This document shows positions 7,193-12,890 of a DNA stretch of 12,890 bases, one piece after another; within the stretch, counting starts at the first letter, position 1, and each line of letters begins with the position of its first letter. The stretch comes from an uncultured Lachnospiraceae bacterium (lineage in GTDB: Bacteria > Bacillota_A > Clostridia > Lachnospirales > Lachnospiraceae). Below the pieces are notes generated by a model. It ran no database searches. It had not been told where the DNA came from and worked only from the letters and a program-made list of their open reading frames with translations. Location: the NCBI GenBank assembly GCA_902787595.1, contig CADAHD010000030.1, positions 1 through 12,890 of the forward strand, read 5' to 3'. The position numbers were made by a program, and so were the translations under genes.

Positions 7193-9058
7193 TTAGTGGT
7201 TCTTATCGTAATACTCGTAAGGTAACGGATCATCCGAAGTCTTAGTAGGCTGTACATCAGAAGGTGAAGGCTTTTTGGTTATCTGTCCCATCAGCCAGTC
7301 ACTTGAACCCTGACTCTGAGGATAGTAATAACCATAACAGTCATATGTATATTTGTAATCACTATCCGTCCCCGGTATTCCTCCCTTACCTGCATAGGAA
7401 ACCCATACATGTAACCTTATATAACTTTCATTAGCTACGAAATAATCTAAATAATCCTTACCTGCATCAGCATGAGTCGGTGTCTGAATACTGAATCCGT
7501 TTGCTTTGTTATCTACATGGATACGCTTAAGCGTAAATTTAGGAAAGACCTGTGAATGATGCGCTCCGGGGTAAGGCAAATACATACAATGACCACCACC
7601 ATTTGATATAGCATACGGATCATTCTCAAATTTCCCGCTTAATACATAATCATAATAATAATTCCTGTACTGATGACCATTTACATCTGTTTCCCAAATA
7701 TCATGATCCATACTCGTGATACCATCTTTTAATTTCATAGGGCAGATAGCAAGTTTAAACTGCGTAAGGTCTAAAGTAGCATCCGAACCTCCGTTTTCAC
7801 GGACACGTGCAAAAACTTCATTATCCAGCATTGCAGGACAGTTCCATGCAGGAACAGCAGTACCAATAGGTTCATCCTCAGCATCATCATGATGACGTCT
7901 TATGCAAAAACCGCCTTCTCCGTTAGATGCAAGAACCGAAAGATCAACAGTCTGTTTAGCACCACCGTCAGTAATAATACAATCTTTGCCACCACCTATC
8001 TGAAGCGTGATCTGTGCATCCATGGTGACTTCGCCGCAGCATGTAGGGCAGGTACAGATACCATTCACAGGAAGGGCATTAACCAGCGGTCCGTTACCTG
8101 TAGTGGTATTAGTCCACGCATATACAGGCATATGCGCTCCATCATTAACCTTAGGTGTTAAAATACGGATCTTATATGAGCCGCTGCCTGCAGCATCGGT
8201 CGCTACTATATCAGCTTCAACTTCCTCATCCCAACGGTTATTCAGGTAACCATCACATTTGATCTCACCGTTTTCATTCAGGGTGTAAAAGTTACCCATT
8301 GAAGAATCTACAAAAGCAAACTTAGTGTACTCCTTGGGAACAAACTTCTTAAGGTCATACTCATGAATTCTTAAGATTGTTACATCTACATCAGCATTTG
8401 ACCCGCTGCCGGAATCATTATCAGGATCTCCACCGGTACCTATACGGTTTCTCAGGTAGATCTCTCCGGAAGTAGAATAACGATAATTCTCATTGACCAT
8501 GTTCATTGAGATACTGACCTTATCGGCTGTCTTAACGTTGAACATATCTCCGTTAGATGTGGTCTCTATCTCATTATTCTTTGTAAGATAAATAGACTGA
8601 ACGCCTTCAGCTATAAGGCTTACGGTCTCACCACCGTCACCGGTCCTTACAAGTACCAGATCAGTATATTCACCCACATTGCCTGTTCTGGGTGTGGTAC
8701 CGGGTACCAGATCGATCTTACGGCCTATCTTATAGGTGACTGTCTCCATATCACCTGTATAGGTATCACCGGCCTTTTTTCTTTCCTGGGTCTGGAAAGA
8801 AATAACATCGGATTTATGACCCGCAGGTGATGTATATGTGGTGGTTGCAAGACTGTAATTAACATTGGCATTCATCAAAAGGTCCTGAACAGTCTGAACT
8901 ATCTGCTGAGAGTTTTCCTGCAGACTAACCTCATAATAACCATTCTTGTAAAGTGTCTGGCTATTGATCATCAACGCCCCCACCTCTGCCATTACCAGCA
9001 GAAGAACAGCAACTGCAACCAACAACTCTACCAGGGTATACCCCTTATTCCTTCTCAT
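7193..9058 (-). CDS. PilW/GspJ-like minor pilin with a large Cys-rich C-terminal module
   Basis: The 621-residue protein starts MRRNKGYTLVELLVAVAVLL: a short basic leader, cleavage site Gly6/Tyr7, Glu at mature +5 (Glu11) and a hydrophobic helix. This is a standard class III prepilin signal processed by PilD/ComC peptidase. Residues 30-205 look like a PilW/GspJ pseudopilin head (YTDLVLV, SISMNMVNENYRY). A Gly/Asp/Ser-rich linker at 207-222 leads to a module of about 400 residues that I do not recognise. The module holds most of the 11 cysteines, including a CTCPTCC cluster at 335-341, and many Tyr and Gly. Typical PilW/GspJ proteins are 200 to 350 residues, so the module is the anomaly. AAGGAGG lies five bases before the ATG. 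It is the last gene of the operon, directly before the terminator. Confidence 0.8.
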   Translation of the reverse strand: MRRNKGYTLVELLVAVAVLLLVMAEVGALMINSQTLYKNGYYEVSLQENSQQIVQTVQDLLMNANVNYSLATTTYTSPAGHKSDVISFQTQERKKAGDTYTGDMETVTYKIGRKIDLVPGTTPRTGNVGEYTDLVLVRTGDGGETVSLIAEGVQSIYLTKNNEIETTSNGDMFNVKTADKVSISMNMVNENYRYSTSGEIYLRNRIGTGGDPDNDSGSGSNADVDVTILRIHEYDLKKFVPKEYTKFAFVDSSMGNFYTLNENGEIKCDGYLNNRWDEEVEADIVATDAAGSGSYKIRILTPKVNDGAHMPVYAWTNTTTGNGPLVNALPVNGICTCPTCCGEVTMDAQITLQIGGGKDCIITDGGAKQTVDLSVLASNGEGGFCIRRHHDDAEDEPIGTAVPAWNCPAMLDNEVFARVRENGGSDATLDLTQFKLAICPMKLKDGITSMDHDIWETDVNGHQYRNYYYDYVLSGKFENDPYAISNGGGHCMYLPYPGAHHSQVFPKFTLKRIHVDNKANGFSIQTPTHADAGKDYLDYFVANESYIRLHVWVSYAGKGGIPGTDSDYKYTYDCYGYYYPQSQGSSDWLMGQITKKPSPSDVQPTKTSDDPLPYEYYDKNH

Positions 9059-9105
9059 ACATTCCTCCTTCCTATATATGCAATAACAACCTCATCGTAT
9101 TATGA

Positions 9106-9654
9106 TCAGCCACCACCGGCTCCTTCACCGGGGTCGGGTTCTGCCTCCGGCGTATACATACCGCATTCAATAGCGCCGGTATCTTTGTAAACTACTATCT
9201 TAAACTGTCTTTCCCCTTTAGTCATGAGAAAATGATCGGCTGTCGTAAGTGAGGTCCGGATACGTCCGTTTGTATTAAAAGCTACAGTAGCCCCGACAGA
9301 ATCCGTCCCTGCCCCCGGCATGGATCCCATACCTGCGGACACTACAACATTTGCATTACAGATCAGCTCTTTCTGCTCATCAGCCGTTCCCGGAGCGGTT
9401 ACTGCAAACAAACGTCCGTTCTCTACAACAAAGTTTACAACTCCGGCAGCCTGTCCGCGGCTCATAGCCGCAACTTTCGTGGTTTTCAAAACATTCTCCA
9501 TTCGCTTTGCAGCCTTGGTTATATTCGCATTATTGACCACATTATAGGATACCAGAAGAAGCGTAAGTATCAGGAGCGAGATCATGATCACGAGCAGGAG
9601 CTCCATGATGCTCATACCTTTGTTGGCTTTTAAGTGTTTTCTTATCTTCTCCAT
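9106..9654 (-). CDS. FimT/GspH-like minor pilin
   Basis: The 182-residue protein has a basic leader ending NKG, then MSIMELLLVIMISLLILTLLL: cleavage after Gly13, Glu at +5 (Glu18) and a membrane helix of about 20 residues. After the helix comes KAAKRMENVLKTTKVAAMSRGQ, which resembles the FimT/GspH region following the alpha-1 helix. A small beta-rich head follows, with VAFNTNGRIRT matching the F...G....... GspH pattern. The last 15 residues are Pro/Glu/Gly-rich. AAGGAGG overlaps the stop codon of the preceding gene and lies six bases before this ATG. In the GspHIJK/FimU-PilVWX scheme this member links the tip complex to the main fibre; that role is inferred from family knowledge. Confidence 0.82.
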   Translation of the reverse strand: MEKIRKHLKANKGMSIMELLLVIMISLLILTLLLVSYNVVNNANITKAAKRMENVLKTTKVAAMSRGQAAGVVNFVVENGRLFAVTAPGTADEQKELICNANVVVSAGMGSMPGAGTDSVGATVAFNTNGRIRTSLTTADHFLMTKGERQFKIVVYKDTGAIECGMYTPEAEPDPGEGAGGG

Positions 9655-9665
9655 GCCGTGCCTCC

Positions 9666-11282
9666 TTATTCCTTTGACCAGTTATACAACCTTATGGTAG
9701 GCTGAGCGCTGGCATCTGCATCGCCGCCTGCTGCGCCCTTGAACTCGCGAAGTGTCTTGTTTATATTCTTATCAAGGAAGTTATCAAAGGGGAAATAGTT
9801 CTCATTAGGTTTACTTTTATTATAATAGAAAGGCTTGCAATCGGCATCATTGGTAAACTGTACAAGAGTCTTACCATTAAGCTTACTTTCATCTGTCGTT
9901 CCGGTTACAGCTTCAAGATTGTCCAAGGTAAATCCGTTTTCTCCGGGAAATGAAAACTGACCATCATTGTCTCCACCCTTTACCCAAAGCTTTCTGGCAA
10001 TCTCGTAGCTTTCATCGTCCATAGTTCCCCACTCAAAACCACCATCCTGAATTGCTATCTCGAGCGGCTGAGAATTATCCACAATAAGGAATGTGCTGTT
10101 CTTTATATAACCCTGGAACATAGTAGGGCAACCGCCTCCGACGATAAGACAATTTGAATAATTCTCACCACCGGGAACATTCTGATTATTAGTCATATAA
10201 ACCGCCCTTACTGTTCCGTTCGGTCCTCCTGAATACTCTACCATAGAAGAGCCATAATTTCTGCCGGCATTGGAGCATTTTGCACGGAACGCACTCTGAG
10301 TAAAAGTGATATCCTTTTCAGAAGAAGCATTGGATTTATGTATATGCATGTAAGGCGCTACCAGCATACCGGCAAGTCCTGCATCATACTTATTATAATT
10401 CTCCCATTTTACACCGCTGGATCCATGATTCTTTGTCAGATCATCATTTATACAGCTTATATTTCCGCTGCTACCGTCTCTGCAATAAAGATCTCCACCT
10501 ATAACAAGATTAGCATCTCCATTAACAATAACCTGACCACGTACATAAGTTGTTCCGTTCAGATAACAATTTCCACCATCTTCTATAGTAAGATTTCCAT
10601 CTATGAAGCAGAAATTTCCCATAAGAACAAGATTCCCTTTAGGTCCGATCCTTAAGGCATCATTTCCGCCATCTCCAAGTGTACCGTTCTTTCTGATATA
10701 AATATCACCGCCAAAATACTGACTGCTCTCTTTAATTGAAAGCGGTGCATCAGAAAGCAAACTGAAATCGTTTAACTTGGCAGGTGCATCCGTGCTCTTG
10801 GGGAAAGATATCTTGATATCGGTAACTATACTGCTCTCATAATCATCATCTGTTGTAGTAGTAATTTTAACGCCTTTAAGCTTTATATAGTTAGCTCCCT
10901 CCTCGTATGAAGCGACTGAGCCGTCAAATATACAACCTACTTTAGCTGAAGGCAAATCCGGAAGCGATCCGCCGCCCGTCTGATAACCAATAAGTTTCTG
11001 AAGATTAGCTGCATTAAAACTATTACCAGACCCCTTCAGATAACCGGAAAGGGTGGTCTTGGGCGTATCCGACGCATAACTCATCTGCTTGATCTGCGCA
11101 AGCATATCTGCCATTGCATATTCCGCAGTGTAGAAGTTATCATTTGCCCTTGAACGCATGCCCTTCATTTTGTAGTTAAGTGTTGACATATAGAGCAGCG
11201 AGCTGGCCAGGATCGCAATAAACAGTATCCCTATCAATACGGCTACAAGAGCTGCTCCCCTGTTTTCCTTCATTTTCTTCAT
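9666..11282 (-). CDS. PilX/GspK-like minor pilin with beta-solenoid-like ectodomain
   Basis: The 538-residue protein begins MKKMKENRGAALVAVLIGIL: a basic leader, Gly9, then a hydrophobic helix to about residue 31 with Ala instead of Glu at +5. Absence of Glu5 is the hallmark of PilX_N and GspK proteins, which sit at the pilus tip. The following MKGMRSRANDNFYTAEYAMADMLAQI also matches the PilX pattern (A/T-A-E-x-A). Residues about 190-275 contain short repeats rich in Gly-Asn-hydrophobic steps (GGDIYI, GNLVLMG, GNLTIEDGG, GQVIVNGDANLVIGGDLY), suggesting a beta-solenoid. Typical PilX proteins are under 250 residues, so the long C-terminus is an added surface domain. AAGGAGG lies before the ATG and the gene follows the PilV-like gene after 25 bp. 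Confidence 0.8.
   Translation of the reverse strand: MKKMKENRGAALVAVLIGILFIAILASSLLYMSTLNYKMKGMRSRANDNFYTAEYAMADMLAQIKQMSYASDTPKTTLSGYLKGSGNSFNAANLQKLIGYQTGGGSLPDLPSAKVGCIFDGSVASYEEGANYIKLKGVKITTTTDDDYESSIVTDIKISFPKSTDAPAKLNDFSLLSDAPLSIKESSQYFGGDIYIRKNGTLGDGGNDALRIGPKGNLVLMGNFCFIDGNLTIEDGGNCYLNGTTYVRGQVIVNGDANLVIGGDLYCRDGSSGNISCINDDLTKNHGSSGVKWENYNKYDAGLAGMLVAPYMHIHKSNASSEKDITFTQSAFRAKCSNAGRNYGSSMVEYSGGPNGTVRAVYMTNNQNVPGGENYSNCLIVGGGCPTMFQGYIKNSTFLIVDNSQPLEIAIQDGGFEWGTMDDESYEIARKLWVKGGDNDGQFSFPGENGFTLDNLEAVTGTTDESKLNGKTLVQFTNDADCKPFYYNKSKPNENYFPFDNFLDKNINKTLREFKGAAGGDADASAQPTIRLYNWSKE
10458..10715 (-). repeat. Coding repeats: beta-solenoid-like rungs in the PilX-like protein
   Basis: Codons for residues about 190-275 encode successive short segments, each a Gly/Asn/Asp turn followed by alternating hydrophobic residues with a period near 14 to 20. 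This is the look of right-handed beta-helices or bactofilin-like solenoids. The repeats are degenerate at the DNA level. Confidence 0.45.
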
Positions 11283-11307
11283 CTTTTCTCCTCCTTATCC
11301 GCTGCTC

Positions 11308-12279
11308 TTACTTATTCAAACTCTTGTTCAATATACCGGTATGAAGTTCGGCAATAGGCGCACCATCGAATCTGGCACTTCCATCCGGTGCAAATCGTCC
11401 TACCCACGCATTGGTGAATGGATCGTAATGATATTCATAAACCTTAACAGTCACTTCATAAGTAAAATACGAATCAGATTCTTCGTAACCGCCGCCTCCG
11501 ACTGATCTTCTCATTGTAGCATCATCATTATTATTTCTATGTGATCGCGGAAGAAAAGACACAGTAGCGTCAAAGAAACGGTTATCCTTTTCAATACGGC
11601 TATACAGCATATATGTTATTTTAGGCACACCTTTTCCGTTGATAATATCTGGATCAGGATAGCACTGATTTTCACTAAAGCCAAAATATAATAATTTGTC
11701 CTCATTTGTCGATGTGTACTCCTCATAAGTCTGTGTAGGATCGAACCATGCGGCAAGCTCGCCGATAGCATCTTCAGCCATCGCCTGATCGTCTACCTCA
11801 TTTGCCGTTTTATGATGGCTGTTATCGTTAGGAGTATTTCTATAATTCGACGTATAGTCTCCGCTATAATCGCCCATCGTCATAGCAGCACCGCCTTTAT
11901 TAAGCAGCTTTTTTGCCGGATTCAATCCCCCGATATGTCCCTGATTGTACCAATTGTTATTGATACTTGAAAGCGCAAGTCTGGCGCTTCCGGTTCCATC
12001 CTCTACGGAAGTCGTGAAACCTGCACCTGAAGAAACAAGAGCCTTGACCACTTCCTCATAGGTCTTGCCCTGTATTCCTTCCATAATGGCATCGGCAACA
12101 TCCGTTGCAACCATTACATCGCGGCTCCTCTTATTGACTTTAATAGCCGTAACAAAGGAACGCATTACAGGTGTAATGATCACCGCAAATAATGCCAGAG
12201 CTATCATTACCTCAAATACGGTAACCCCGGCCGATCCCTTTCTGAACCATCTGAACAGTCCTTTTCTTTTTTTCTTCAT
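11308..12279 (-). CDS. PilV/GspI-like minor pilin
   Basis: From the ATG at 12277-12279 the protein has 323 residues. It starts MKKKRKGLFRWFRKGSAG and then VTVFEVMIALALFAVIITPV: a long basic leader, cleavage after Gly18, Glu at +5 (Glu23) and the VMIAL core that typifies PilV/GspI. The following stretch (KVNKRSRDVMVATDVADAIM) fits the alpha-1 helix with small residues. The head is polar, Asn/Gly/Tyr-rich and otherwise unrecognised, and is longer than usual for PilV (150 to 200). The frame is open 21 codons further upstream, but AAGGAGG five bases before this ATG and the prepilin signal fix the start. It is the first pilin of the four-gene set and sits 25 bp before the PilX-like gene. Confidence 0.8.
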   Translation of the reverse strand: MKKKRKGLFRWFRKGSAGVTVFEVMIALALFAVIITPVMRSFVTAIKVNKRSRDVMVATDVADAIMEGIQGKTYEEVVKALVSSGAGFTTSVEDGTGSARLALSSINNNWYNQGHIGGLNPAKKLLNKGGAAMTMGDYSGDYTSNYRNTPNDNSHHKTANEVDDQAMAEDAIGELAAWFDPTQTYEEYTSTNEDKLLYFGFSENQCYPDPDIINGKGVPKITYMLYSRIEKDNRFFDATVSFLPRSHRNNNDDATMRRSVGGGGYEESDSYFTYEVTVKVYEYHYDPFTNAWVGRFAPDGSARFDGAPIAELHTGILNKSLNK

Positions 12280-12284
12280 GCGTC

Positions 12285-12291
12285 CCTCCTT
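12285..12291 (-). promoter_or_regulatory. Ribosome binding site of the PilV-like gene (decides the start)
   Basis: AAGGAGG lies five bases before the ATG at 12277-12279. It rules out the longer reading from 12342, whose extra residues are translated from the upstream hairpin. Confidence 0.85.
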
Positions 12292-12305
12292 AGTTTTGCA
12301 ACAAG

Positions 12306-12334
12306 TCCCTCCCCCCTGTAATAAGGGGGAGGGA
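12306..12334 (-). other. Strong intercistronic hairpin before the PilV-like gene
   Basis: TCCCTCCCCC pairs perfectly with GGGGGAGGGA: 10 bp with a 9-nt loop. No T-run follows on either strand, so it is not a classic terminator. It lies between the PilO-like gene and the first pilin gene, where it could protect or separate parts of the operon mRNA, or be a REP-like palindrome. Confidence 0.6.
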
Positions 12335-12359
12335 TAAAACATGTACTTACTTTTGCGGC

Positions 12360-12890
12360 TTATTCAATTACTAAGCCTTCGCCTTCACCGGCTTCCTCAT
12401 CTTCCTCTTCTTCACCAAGTTCCTCTAAGTAAAGTTCAAATACCTGATGCTTGTAAAGTGAATCGGGGCTAAGAGGTCCAAACAGATTGGTATCCAAACC
12501 ACGCATATCAAGCTCGTCTATATCCTCAAATACGGGTACGGGATCAAGCTTTCTGTCGTTTCCTGCGATAGCCCACTGCTCGATCATCATCTCGCCTTCA
12601 AGCTGTGCAGTATCAGGATCATACTTAACATTAAGTTTCTTGTAGATCATAGGATCTTCATAATTAAGTATATAGTCGAGCATGTATCTGAAACCATCAT
12701 AGTAGCAGGCAAATGCAAGGGTTGAATCATTGATCACGCCCATAAGGTTGCTGTCTGTATCCTCACCAATCTGGATATAATCATTATCATTATAACCTAC
12801 AGATCTGATCAGGAATGTAGTATTTCCTTCTATGCCTTTATATCCAAAAGGAGGAGTTTCGTCATCATCATCTTCCTGCATCTCCAGCTC
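12360..12890 (-). CDS. Probable PilO-like pilus assembly protein, C-terminal part
   Basis: The frame runs from the window edge to a TAA at 12360-12362, giving 176 residues; the N-terminus is outside. An internal ATG at 12881 is not taken as the start because the frame continues upstream. The stretch STLAFACYYDGFRYMLDYILNYE and the strands after it (KLNVKYDPDTAQLEGEMMIE) follow the pattern of the PilO/GspM ferredoxin-like C-terminal domain, where a helix that packs the subunits is followed by a strand pair. PilO helps align the pilus machine in the inner membrane. The first visible residues and the C-terminal tail (EELGEEEEDEEAGEGEG) are strongly acidic. The assignment rests on pattern and on the pilin genes downstream; it could be another pilus accessory protein. 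Confidence 0.5.
   Translation of the reverse strand, partial: ELEMQEDDDDETPPFGYKGIEGNTTFLIRSVGYNDNDYIQIGEDTDSNLMGVINDSTLAFACYYDGFRYMLDYILNYEDPMIYKKLNVKYDPDTAQLEGEMMIEQWAIAGNDRKLDPVPVFEDIDELDMRGLDTNLFGPLSPDSLYKHQVFELYLEELGEEEEDEEAGEGEGLVIE

Noticed and set aside
12280..12342. 21-residue extension of the PilV-like protein
   Set aside because: It is translated from the intercistronic palindrome, has no ribosome binding site, and would place the prepilin leader internally.
1..12890. Mobile elements, CRISPR arrays, tRNA or rRNA genes
   Set aside because: No transposase or integrase motifs, no regularly spaced repeats and no cloverleaf or rRNA-like segments were seen by eye.

Overview
The window reads as one stretch of a motile, low-to-mid GC Firmicute chromosome. 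The best guess is a Lachnospiraceae-type Clostridia. This rests on the topA-codY-flgB gene order, a divergent CodY, strong AAGGAGG ribosome binding sites and type IV pilus minor pilins in a Gram-positive setting. It is an inference from gene content; no marker gene fixes the species. Every supported gene lies on the minus strand, so transcription runs from high to low coordinates.

Region 1 (12890 to 7152) is the end of a type IV pilus or type II secretion-like operon. It starts with the C-terminal part of a probable PilO-like inner-membrane alignment protein, cut by the window edge. Four prepilin-type proteins follow, corresponding to the minor-pilin tip set: PilV/GspI-like, PilX/GspK-like, FimT/GspH-like and PilW/GspJ-like. 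Each has an N-terminal hydrophobic segment after a Gly processing site and its own strong Shine-Dalgarno. A clear intrinsic terminator ends the operon. The PilX-like and PilW-like proteins carry unusually large C-terminal ectodomains: a beta-solenoid-like stretch in the first and a Cys-rich module of about 400 residues in the second.

Region 2 (7111 to 4203) starts with a good sigma-A-type promoter and a leader inverted repeat. It holds topA (DNA topoisomerase I with three zinc ribbons) and codY (nutrient-sensing repressor), whose stop and start codons overlap as ATGA.

Region 3 (4202 to 1) is the head of the large flagellar operon: flgB, flgC, fliE, fliF and the first 300 codons of fliG. These encode the proximal rod, the rod-MS ring junction, the MS ring and the rotor switch. 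The codY-flgB gap holds a probable promoter and a leader of about 150 nt. That leader contains a long-range 8-bp pairing around a hairpin with a U-rich tail, plus a second hairpin just before the ribosome binding site. It is the most interesting unexplained element here and could be a cis-regulatory RNA for flagellar expression.

CodY may tie regions 2 and 3 together, since it represses the fla/che operon in Bacillus subtilis. Proximity is all the sequence shows; no strong CodY box was found. No transposons, CRISPR arrays, tRNA or rRNA genes were seen, and no gap exceeds 300 bases.
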